Source: Bacteroidia bacterium (GTDB taxonomy: Bacteria; Bacteroidota; Bacteroidia; Chitinophagales; Saprospiraceae). Taken from it: DNA of 64,000 nucleotides. Of this stretch, positions 56,321 to 64,000 are shown one piece after another. The notes under the pieces are model-generated. The model was not told the DNA's origin, ran no database searches, and was given only the letters and a program-made list of their open reading frames with translations. The position numbers and the translations under genes are program-made. Each line of letters begins with the position of its first letter. Position 1 is the stretch's first letter. The stretch lies in NCBI GenBank assembly GCA_030430845.1, contig JAUIKE010000011.1, positions 1 to 64,000 on the forward strand, read 5' to 3'.

Positions 56321-57505
56321 ATGAAAGAAGTATTTATTGCAGCAGCAGTTAGAACACCCATTGGAAGCTTCGGCGGCGTCCTTTCCAGCCTTTCAGCCAC
56401 TCAATTAGGCAGCGCAGCCATCAAAGGAGCTTTGGAAAAAATCAATGTAGACCCCAAAGAAGTTCAGGAAGTCTTTATGGGCAATGTCGTATCCGCCAAT
56501 CTGGGCCAGGCCCCGGCCCGGCAGGCAGCATTGGGCGCCGGTATCGGCAATAATGTACCCTGTACAACCATCAATAAAGTTTGTTCATCCGGAATGAAAG
56601 CCGTCATGTTCGGTGCACAAAGCATTATGCTCGGTCATAACGAGCTCGTAGTGGCCGGTGGCATGGAGAGTATGAGTAACATTCCTTACTATGTGCCGAA
56701 AGCCCGCTGGGGAGCCAAGTACGGAAATGTAGAAATGATAGATGGTTTGGCAAAAGACGGATTGACCGATGCCTATGACCACATGGCCATGGGCGTTTGT
56801 GCAGATGCCACTGCTGAAAAATATAACATCTCCCGCGAAGCACAAGACGAATTTGCGATCCGCTCTTATAAATTATCCGCAGAAGCTACTGAAAAGGGCT
56901 ATTTCAAAGACGAAATTGTACCAGTGGAAGTTCCACAGCGGAAGGGAGCCCCTTTAGTTATTTCTGAGGATGAAGAATTTAAGCGTGTGAAGTTCGAGAA
57001 GATCCCACAGCTGAGAGGCGCCTTCTCTAAAGACGGAACCGTTACGGCAGCTAATGCTTCAACCATCAACGACGGTGCGGCAGCGGTTGTATTGGTTAGT
57101 AAAGAAAAAATGGAAGCACTCGGCCTTAAGCCGGTAGCTAAGATCGTAGCCTTTGCCGATGCAGCCCATGAACCTCAGTGGTTTACGACTGCTCCAACGA
57201 AGGCAGCTCCAAAAGCATTGGAAAGAGCCGGCCTGACTAAGGATGATATTGATTACTGGGAGGTGAATGAAGCTTTTGCAGTAGTACCTATGGCCTTTAA
57301 TCACGACCTGGGCATCGACCCTGGCAAAGTAAACGTCCATGGTGGTTCCGTATCCTTAGGACATCCACTTGGCGCTTCCGGTGCCAGAATCCTGGTAACC
57401 TTGAATGGTGTACTACAAAATAAGAATGCCAAACGTGGCCTGGCTACCTTGTGCAATGGCGGCGGTGGAGCTAGTGCGATTATCATAGAGGCAGTGCGGG
57501 ATTAA
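56321..57505 (+). CDS. Acetyl-CoA C-acetyltransferase (thiolase)
   Basis: 'AAAVRTPIGSFGG', 'TTINKVCSSGMKAVMFGAQSIMLG', 'NVHGGSVSLGHPLGASGARILVTL', 'LATLCNGGGGASAIIIE'. Confidence 0.96.
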   Translation: MKEVFIAAAVRTPIGSFGGVLSSLSATQLGSAAIKGALEKINVDPKEVQEVFMGNVVSANLGQAPARQAALGAGIGNNVPCTTINKVCSSGMKAVMFGAQSIMLGHNELVVAGGMESMSNIPYYVPKARWGAKYGNVEMIDGLAKDGLTDAYDHMAMGVCADATAEKYNISREAQDEFAIRSYKLSAEATEKGYFKDEIVPVEVPQRKGAPLVISEDEEFKRVKFEKIPQLRGAFSKDGTVTAANASTINDGAAAVVLVSKEKMEALGLKPVAKIVAFADAAHEPQWFTTAPTKAAPKALERAGLTKDDIDYWEVNEAFAVVPMAFNHDLGIDPGKVNVHGGSVSLGHPLGASGARILVTLNGVLQNKNAKRGLATLCNGGGGASAIIIEAVRD

Positions 57506-57523
57506 TCCCTAAAAGTTTTTTGT

Positions 57524-57559
57524 AAAAAACCACTGTTGCGGCCGCAGCAGTGGTTTTTT
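57524..57559. terminator. Intrinsic terminator
   Basis: AAAAAACCACTGTTGCGGCCGCAGCAGTGGTTTTTT. Confidence 0.85.
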
Positions 57560-57713
57560 TATTTAATAGTCTTTCCACAACCTTCTACCCCAGAAAATGT
57601 TAAAAAATTGTACCTTTGAGGCTGTTATTTTTCAGCCCTAATAATTTTTTTCTTTAAAAATTTACCAGAAGTTTCATTACCTTCTTTTGTGAAACTCTGA
57701 CATCATTAATACT

Positions 57714-60596
57714 ATGGATAAAACCAATTTTTTTGACCAGTTCGTCAATCGCCATATAGGCATTGGGGAAGATGAATTACAGGAAATGCTCACTGCGATT
57801 GGAGTAGATTCCCTAGATCAACTAATCGATGAGACCATTCCCGAAAATATTCGATTAAAAGATGAATTAGACCTTCCAAAAGCTTTGACCGAATTCGAAT
57901 ATCTTAAGATGGTCAAAGAAATCGCCGGTATGAATAAGGTATTCAAATCGTACATCGGCCTGGGTTATTATAACACCATCACCCCATCTGTGATAGCCAG
58001 GAATCTTTTTCAAAATCCTGGCTGGTATACTCAGTACACACCTTATCAGGCAGAAATCGCCCAAGGCCGTCTGGAAGCACTACTCAATTTCCAGACCATG
58101 GTAAGCGATTTGACCGGCTTGCCTATTGCCAATGCTTCCCTACTGGATGAAGGTACGGCAGCAGCAGAAGCGATGACGATGTTCTATGGCATGAAAAACA
58201 AAAGGAATAAGGGAGACGCGATTAATCAGTTCCTGGTTTCCAATAAAGTTTTTCCCCAAACTATTGATCTGCTGATCACCCGTGCCGAACCCATGGGGAT
58301 TGAAGTAATTGTAGAAGACGTCAACGACTTTAATTTTACGGATAAAACCTTCGGTATGCTGCTTCAATACCCGGCCGCAGATGGCAGTGCAGAAGACTAT
58401 CGCCCTCTCGTCGAAAAAGCAAATGCCGAAGAGATTTACGTGACCGTAGCAGCTGACATCCTGAGCCTTGCACTCCTGACGCCTCCAGGTGAATGGGGCG
58501 CAGATGCGGTAGTGGGTAACACCCAACGCTTTGGCGTTCCGATGGGATATGGCGGCCCTCACGCTGCATATTTTGCTACCAAAGAAGATTTCAAACGCCA
58601 AATCCCCGGTCGTATCATTGGTGTATCCGTTGACTCCAACGGTAATTATGCCCTGAGAATGGCCCTGCAAACCCGGGAGCAACACATCCGCAGGGAAAAA
58701 GCGACATCTAATATTTGTACGGCTCAGGCACTCCTGGCCATCATGGCCGGTATGTACGCCGCCTATCACGGCCCTAAAGGAATTAAGGCCATTGCCGAGC
58801 GGGTACATTACCTGACCAAATTACTCCACCGCAGACTCCTGCAAATGGGGTATACCCTCAAAAACGATAGTTTCTTTGATACCATTGCTATCCAGCTGGA
58901 TGAAGATTTTAAGGAAAAAATCAGAGCCCGTGCCCTGGAAGCTGAGATCAATTTCTATTATACAGAAGACGGCATTCAGCTAAGTCTGGATGAAACGACC
59001 TTGCTCTCAGATGTAGAACAGTTGTTTAACCTTTTTGCCGAAGCAAAAGACCTGAAAACTGACTGGAATCCGGAGGTGGCTGAAGGTTACCAGTTCAATG
59101 AAAAACTGGTAAGAGAGAGTGATTATCTCGAGCATCCCGTTTTCAATACTTATCATACGGAGTCTAAAATGATGCGTTATTTAAAACGCCTGGAAAACAA
59201 AGATCTCTCTTTGGCTCATTCCATGATTGCACTAGGCTCTTGTACCATGAAATTGAATGCCGCGACCGAGCTCATTCCTGTTAGCTGGCCGGAATTTGCA
59301 GATATTCATCCATTCGTACCCATGGATCAGGCGAAGGGATATCAGAAACTTTTTAAAGAACTGGAAAGGGACCTCTCCGAAATTACAGGCTTTACTGCCT
59401 GTTCTCTTCAACCTAATTCCGGGGCCCAGGGAGAATATTCAGGCTTGCTGACCATCAGGGCCTATCATTTGGACAATGGCCATACGGACCGGGATATCGT
59501 TCTCATCCCTTCTTCCGCTCACGGCACCAACCCTGCGAGTGGTGTGATGGCCGGAATGCAGGTGGTGGTCGTTAAATGTGACGATCATGGAAACATCGAT
59601 GTTGACGATCTCAAAGAAAAAGCTGAAAAGCACAGCGATCATCTGGCGGCCCTGATGGTGACCTATCCTTCTACTCATGGGGTTTTTGAGGCCAGAATCC
59701 ATGAAATTTGCGACATCATTCATCAAAATGGCGGAAAGGTGTATATGGATGGTGCCAATATGAATGCCCAGGTGGGCCTGACTAGCCCGGGTGCAATCGA
59801 TGCAGATGTTTGTCACCTAAACCTCCATAAAACCTTTGCCATCCCTCACGGAGGTGGAGGCCCGGGAATGGGGCCAATTTGCGTCAATGACAGCCTCAAA
59901 CCTTTCCTCCCTAAACACGTGTTGGTTGAAACTGGCGGATCTAAAGGTACTCATGCTGTATCTTCCGCTCCATGGGGAAGTGCCAGTATTTTGCTTATTT
60001 CCTATGGCTATATAAAAATGTTGGGTAAGGATGGGCTAACCAATGCCACCAAGTATGCTATTTTAAATGCAAACTATATTAAAGCCCGGCTGGAAGAGCA
60101 GTACGATGTGCTGTATGTCGGTGAAAAAGGACGCTCTGCGCACGAATTGATCGTCGACCTTCGTCCTTTCAAATCGCTGGTCAGTGCAGAGGACGTCGCT
60201 AAGCGCCTGATGGATTATGGTTTTCATGCCCCGACCCTTTCCTTCCCGGTAGCCGGAACGATCATGATCGAACCAACGGAAAGTGAAGACAAAGCAGAGC
60301 TTGACCGTTTCTGTGATGCCTTGCTCCAAATTCGTAAGGAAATCGATGAAATTGCACAAGGAGAGGCCGATTCCACCTCAAACGTTTTAACCAATGCACC
60401 CCACACGATCGGTCTGGTGAGTGCCAACGAGTGGGATCGCTCTTACAGCCGCGAAAAAGCAGCTCATCCCTTACCCTATCTAAAAGAAGGCTTTAAATTC
60501 TGGCCGTCGGTAGGTAGAGTGGATAATGCAAAAGGCGATCGAAATCTGATCTGTACCTGCCCTCCGATGGAGGCTTATGAAAATACAGAAGCTTAA
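57714..60596 (+). CDS. gcvP: Aminomethyl-transferring glycine dehydrogenase (P protein)
   Basis: '[17 protein letters not shown]', '[22 protein letters not shown]', length 960 aa. Confidence 0.98.
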   Translation: MDKTNFFDQFVNRHIGIGEDELQEMLTAIGVDSLDQLIDETIPENIRLKDELDLPKALTEFEYLKMVKEIAGMNKVFKSYIGLGYYNTITPSVIARNLFQNPGWYTQYTPYQAEIAQGRLEALLNFQTMVSDLTGLPIANASLLDEGTAAAEAMTMFYGMKNKRNKGDAINQFLVSNKVFPQTIDLLITRAEPMGIEVIVEDVNDFNFTDKTFGMLLQYPAADGSAEDYRPLVEKANAEEIYVTVAADILSLALLTPPGEWGADAVVGNTQRFGVPMGYGGPHAAYFATKEDFKRQIPGRIIGVSVDSNGNYALRMALQTREQHIRREKATSNICTAQALLAIMAGMYAAYHGPKGIKAIAERVHYLTKLLHRRLLQMGYTLKNDSFFDTIAIQLDEDFKEKIRARALEAEINFYYTEDGIQLSLDETTLLSDVEQLFNLFAEAKDLKTDWNPEVAEGYQFNEKLVRESDYLEHPVFNTYHTESKMMRYLKRLENKDLSLAHSMIALGSCTMKLNAATELIPVSWPEFADIHPFVPMDQAKGYQKLFKELERDLSEITGFTACSLQPNSGAQGEYSGLLTIRAYHLDNGHTDRDIVLIPSSAHGTNPASGVMAGMQVVVVKCDDHGNIDVDDLKEKAEKHSDHLAALMVTYPSTHGVFEARIHEICDIIHQNGGKVYMDGANMNAQVGLTSPGAIDADVCHLNLHKTFAIPHGGGGPGMGPICVNDSLKPFLPKHVLVETGGSKGTHAVSSAPWGSASILLISYGYIKMLGKDGLTNATKYAILNANYIKARLEEQYDVLYVGEKGRSAHELIVDLRPFKSLVSAEDVAKRLMDYGFHAPTLSFPVAGTIMIEPTESEDKAELDRFCDALLQIRKEIDEIAQGEADSTSNVLTNAPHTIGLVSANEWDRSYSREKAAHPLPYLKEGFKFWPSVGRVDNAKGDRNLICTCPPMEAYENTEA

Positions 60597-60601
60597 AGTT
60601 T

Positions 60602-60654
60602 TAAAAAAGAGGCTGTCTCATCCGCCTGAGGCGGATGAGACAGCCTCTTTTTTA
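60602..60654. terminator. Terminator with 25-bp stem
   Basis: TAAAAAAGAGGCTGTCTCATCCGCC-TGA-GGCGGATGAGACAGCCTCTTTTTTA. Confidence 0.9.
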
Positions 60655-60670
60655 TTTTTATAAAAAAATT

Positions 60671-61648
60671 ATGATAGCAGTTACTGGAGCAGCCGGTTTT
60701 ATTGGAAGTTGCATGGTCAGAAAGCTCAATGATGAAGGCCATCAAGCACTTATTGTTGTGGATGAGTTCTCTCGTGCAGACAAAAACCGAAACCTGGAAA
60801 ACAAGGATTTTGCCCTGAAAATAGATCGAGCTGATTTTATTGACTGGCTCGAAAAAAACACTGATAAAGTCGACTTCATCTATCACCTGGGCGCCCGTAC
60901 CGACACCACCGAACAAGATGTAGCTATTTTTGATGAGCTCAACCTCAACTATTCCAAGGCTATCTGGAATATTTGCTCGGAAGCACAGATCCCATTAGTA
61001 TACGCCTCCAGTGCCGCCACCTACGGACTCGGAGAATTAGGCTATGATGACCGGCATGATATTATTGAGGATTTGAAGCCACTCAATCCGTACGGCCGCT
61101 CCAAAAACGATTTTGATATTTGGGCGCTGCAACAAAGCTCCAAGCCTCCCTTCTGGGCCGGCATGAAGTTTTTTAACGTGTACGGCCCCAATGAGTACCA
61201 CAAAGGTCGAATGGCTTCTGTCATTTTTCATACCGTTCGTCAGATTAAAGCCACGGGAGGGATGAAGCTCTTTCGCTCCCACAGGTCTGACTTTGAGGAT
61301 GGACAGCAAAGCCGCGACTTTGTTTATATTAAGGATGTCATAGAAGTACTTTACTTTTTCCAGCAGCAATTTGAAGCCGGCAAAAAAATTTCAGGGCTCT
61401 ACAACCTCGGCACCGGAACCGCCCGCTCTTTTTGGGATCTGGCCAGTAACACCTTTAAAGCTATGGACCTGGAACCCAATATTTCCTTCATCGACACCCC
61501 GGCCGATATTCGTGATACCTACCAGTATTTTACCGAAGCTAATATGGAAAAACTAAAGAAAGCAGGCTATCATAAGGGTTTTCACAGCCTGGAGGAAGGG
61601 ATTGATAATTATGTCCGGAATTATTTAAAAGAAGAAAAAATATTTTAA
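60671..61648 (+). CDS. hldD: ADP-glyceromanno-heptose 6-epimerase
   Basis: 'MIAVTGAAGFIGSCMVRKLNDEGH', 'LGARTDTTEQD', 'KFFNVYGPNEYHKGRMASVIFH'. Confidence 0.93.
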   Translation: MIAVTGAAGFIGSCMVRKLNDEGHQALIVVDEFSRADKNRNLENKDFALKIDRADFIDWLEKNTDKVDFIYHLGARTDTTEQDVAIFDELNLNYSKAIWNICSEAQIPLVYASSAATYGLGELGYDDRHDIIEDLKPLNPYGRSKNDFDIWALQQSSKPPFWAGMKFFNVYGPNEYHKGRMASVIFHTVRQIKATGGMKLFRSHRSDFEDGQQSRDFVYIKDVIEVLYFFQQQFEAGKKISGLYNLGTGTARSFWDLASNTFKAMDLEPNISFIDTPADIRDTYQYFTEANMEKLKKAGYHKGFHSLEEGIDNYVRNYLKEEKIF

Positions 61649-61692
61649 AAAAATAAAGGGAAGCGGCAAAAGCCGCTTCCCTTTATTTTTTT
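61647..61692. terminator. Bidirectional terminator
   Basis: AAAAAAATAAAGGGAAGCGGC-AAAA-GCCGCTTCCCTTTATTTTTTT between convergent genes. Confidence 0.88.
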
Positions 61693-62142
61693 TTAAAACC
61701 CTCCTTCAATATTAATCTTTGGCTTAGGTTTTAATCGATTGGAAGCTGCATAATAGATCAGGTACCAATCGTCGTCATATTTGGCAAACCGGCGAAGCAT
61801 ACCGTATGAACCGGTGTTGTGCTCTATCCGTTCGGCAATCAGATCGTCACTGTATCGGATAAATTGATGGGAGAATTCGCTATTTTCAAAATTGAACGGC
61901 TTATGACACACCCAACCTTCCTTTTTCCAGAAATATTTTTCATTATTCACGATCATGGAATCTGCTCCGGCGGGAATACCTTCCAGCGGAAAAATGATGT
62001 GCTCCAATTGAAAGACCGTGTCCTGATGAAAAGTTTCATAGAAAGCCTGAAAGTCTTTCATTACTTCATCTTCTTTTTCGCAAGAAGCGAAAGAAAGCAG
62101 CACCAAAATAAATAATGGAATAAGTCTTCTCATTTTACTCAT
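61693..62142 (-). CDS. Hypothetical lipoprotein
   Basis: Lipobox 'LLSFASCEKED'; 8-bp overlap with the upstream hemD. Confidence 0.7.
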   Translation of the reverse strand: MSKMRRLIPLFILVLLSFASCEKEDEVMKDFQAFYETFHQDTVFQLEHIIFPLEGIPAGADSMIVNNEKYFWKKEGWVCHKPFNFENSEFSHQFIRYSDDLIAERIEHNTGSYGMLRRFAKYDDDWYLIYYAASNRLKPKPKINIEGGF

Positions 62143-62830
62143 CTTTTTTTTCCAGATCTAGAATCAACCTGGCCAATGCCTCTTCAGAAGGTCGTTCGGG
62201 TATAAATACCTGCCCTGCTATCCACTGAGCGTATCGCATCGCAGTAGGTTGTCCAATAGCGATAAACACTTTTGCAGACCGGCCTGGCTGATTCTGAAAA
62301 TAAGCATCGACATTCATAGAACTAGTCAGGATCACATAATCTGTTTCGGGAATGTCGACATCCGTTTTTATTTCGTTTTTATAAACGGGTAAATCAATGA
62401 TATTGATATACGGAGCCAGCATATTTTGAACGCTCTTAGCTGAATGATAGGCCCTGGCAAACAAGACCTTCTGCCCCTCAGCTACTTTTAAAAATGCCCT
62501 GGCGCTTTCGTCCGGGTTACCGGATCCCACAAAATCGGGAGGCCTGGCAATATCCGCAAGGCTCGCAGCCGTTCCTTTACCGATGGCAGCCAAACGGGTA
62601 TGCTCCGGTAATTCAGCGCCCAGGCGTTCCAGTCTCTGAAAAAAGAAACGCACACCGTTTCGGCTATAGAAAAAGACCCAATCACAATCAGGCATGTCCT
62701 CGAAGGGCAATAAAGAAAAGCGGATCAGAGACTGACCGAACAAGCGAAACTGATCAGCCGGCAGCAAGGCAAGCAAGGGACTGTTCTCTTGAAGCGCTCT
62801 GGAGACAAATATGGTTCTGCGCTTTTCCAT
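62135..62830 (-). CDS. hemD: Uroporphyrinogen-III synthase
   Basis: 'DWVFFYSRNGVRFFFQRL', 'RLAAIGKGTAASL', 'VILTSSMNVDAYF'; next to hemC. Confidence 0.88.
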   Translation of the reverse strand: MEKRRTIFVSRALQENSPLLALLPADQFRLFGQSLIRFSLLPFEDMPDCDWVFFYSRNGVRFFFQRLERLGAELPEHTRLAAIGKGTAASLADIARPPDFVGSGNPDESARAFLKVAEGQKVLFARAYHSAKSVQNMLAPYINIIDLPVYKNEIKTDVDIPETDYVILTSSMNVDAYFQNQPGRSAKVFIAIGQPTAMRYAQWIAGQVFIPERPSEEALARLILDLEKKDE

Positions 62831-62834
62831 AATC

Positions 62835-63734
62835 TTAAGACCTGAGTGCTTCCACCACCTGTTCGGCCAGTTCGAAACTGGTGCTGGACGAGATGTTGAC
62901 CCTTTTTACGGGTTCGTTCCAGGCATTGGCTTTAGCCGCCCAAACATGGAAATTGCCCATATCATCTTTTTCACAATAAACGCCCAGCGGCATTTGACAG
63001 CCTCCGTCTAATAATCGAAGGACTGAGCGCTCGATGCGAATGATTTCGGCTACCTCCTTATTATGGATCTTATTTAAGATTCGGCGGGTTGGCAGGTCAT
63101 GCGTGCAGGTTTGGTAAACGAGTACGCCCTGAGCCGGCGCAGGTACCATTTCGCGCGGATCAAACCGAAAAATAAAATAATCCTCCAAATCTATTTCCAG
63201 GCGTTTCATACCGGCTGCTGCCAGAAGGATAGCATCAAACTGTCCTTCCTTCAGCTTACGCAGGCGGGTTGGGACATTGCCGCGAATATCACTGAGCTGG
63301 ATATCCTGCCTAAAATCCAGCATTTGCGCTTTACGACGCGCCGAAGAAGTGCCTACGACTGCCTTTGGGGGAAGTTTTAAAGGTCCGGGGCCGGTAGCTT
63401 TTTCTTTAGGCATAACCAACCAATCGGACGGATCCTCCCGGTACGATACGGCAGTCAAAACCAAGCCCTCCGGCTGGGTAGTCGGCATATCCTTCATGGA
63501 ATGTACCGCCATATCTACATCTCCCCTGAGTAAAGCATCCTCAATTTCTTTGGTAAAAAAGCCTTTTCCCTCCATTTTATCGAACGACAAATGCTGGATA
63601 CGGTCACCTTTCGTTTTGATGATTTTCAGTTCGGTCGGAATATCGTGATCAGACAGTTTTTCCTGGGTGAAGTAGGCTTGCCACAGCGCCAGTTTGCTTC
63701 CTCGTGTTCCAATTCTAATGGTTGAAGTGCTCAA
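62835..63734 (-). CDS. hemC: Hydroxymethylbilane synthase, TTG start proposed
   Basis: 'TIRIGTRGSKLALWQAYFTQEKL', 'VDMAVHSMKDMPTTQPEGLVL', 'LLDGGCQMPLGVY'. No in-frame ATG; AGGA lies 8 nt before the TTG at 63734. Confidence 0.92.
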   Translation of the reverse strand: MSTSTIRIGTRGSKLALWQAYFTQEKLSDHDIPTELKIIKTKGDRIQHLSFDKMEGKGFFTKEIEDALLRGDVDMAVHSMKDMPTTQPEGLVLTAVSYREDPSDWLVMPKEKATGPGPLKLPPKAVVGTSSARRKAQMLDFRQDIQLSDIRGNVPTRLRKLKEGQFDAILLAAAGMKRLEIDLEDYFIFRFDPREMVPAPAQGVLVYQTCTHDLPTRRILNKIHNKEVAEIIRIERSVLRLLDGGCQMPLGVYCEKDDMGNFHVWAAKANAWNEPVKRVNISSSTSFELAEQVVEALRS

Positions 63735-63746
63735 TTTTTTTTCCTG

Positions 63747-63754
63747 CAAATATA
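63747..63754 (-). promoter_or_regulatory. Candidate Bacteroidota -7 box for hemC
   Basis: TATATTTG on the minus strand matches TAnnTTTG. Confidence 0.45.
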
Positions 63755-63806
63755 CATGCTGCCCGTTACAGAATGCAAACTTCCATCTTTTTTTTACCTT
63801 TGTTCC

Positions 63807-64000
63807 ATGCGTGTAACAGCAAAAGAACTAGCAGTACTTTTAAATGGTACGATAGAAGGAGACCCAGATACCTGGGTTGATCGTCCAAGTAAAATCGAGG
63901 AAGGAGGCCCAGGCAGTATTTCCTTTTTGGGAAATGATAAATACGAGCCTTATGTATATAAAACGGATGCCTCTATTTTGTTAGTCCCTAAGCAGTGGCA
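63807..64000 (+). CDS. lpxD: UDP-3-O-acylglucosamine N-acyltransferase, 5' part, runs off the window
   Basis: Translated from sequence: MRVTAKELAVLLNGTIEGDPDTWVDRPSKIEEGGPGSISFLGNDKYEPYVYKTDASILLVPKQW. Confidence 0.88.
   Translation, partial: MRVTAKELAVLLNGTIEGDPDTWVDRPSKIEEGGPGSISFLGNDKYEPYVYKTDASILLVPKQW

Noticed and set aside
1-64000. CRISPR arrays, rRNA, prophage, integrase or IS transposase.
   Set aside because: No regularly spaced repeats, no rRNA-like sequence, and no integrase, transposase or phage structural protein among the ORFs.

Overview
64 kb of chromosomal sequence from a Bacteroidota genome. The lineage is inferred from PorP/SprF and PorT-type outer-membrane proteins, TAnnTTTG -7 boxes and gene content, and looks Saprospiria-like. 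Most of the window is housekeeping or envelope functions: glycosyltransferase 9, aldo/keto reductase, NUDIX, HAD, two gamma-glutamyltransferases, RNase R, SdhCAB, a DtxR-type regulator, a RavA/ViaA-like pair, FKBP, ferredoxin, MOSC, a TonB receptor, an RRM protein, TPR-HK/NarL, thiolase, GcvP, HldD, HemC/HemD and the LpxD start. The most notable items are: (1) an initiator tRNA-fMet(CAU), 55470-55867 minus, interrupted between U33 and C34 by a 325-nt group I intron with recognisable core motifs, with a stand-alone PD-(D/E)XK homing-endonuclease-like ORF about 90 bp downstream, outside the intron; (2) a compact five-gene minus-strand operon, 20075 to 11744: exported M48-like HEXXH peptidase, ECF sigma, membrane anti-sigma-like TPR protein, exported caspase/DUF4384 protein, exported TPR-CHAT protein, followed by an exported astacin; all visible protease active sites are intact; (3) a CHAT-fold pseudoprotease at 53315-54490 that has lost both catalytic His and Cys; (4) an EAD11-like N-terminal domain fused to two TM helices at 33481-34404; (5) several perfect long palindromes, including a 50-bp one in a divergent promoter region and a 54-bp one that encodes the '-RY stop' ends of two convergent genes; (6) dispersed intergenic repeats. 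No CRISPR, rRNA, prophage or transposase was seen. All family calls come from reading motifs by eye; no database search was run.
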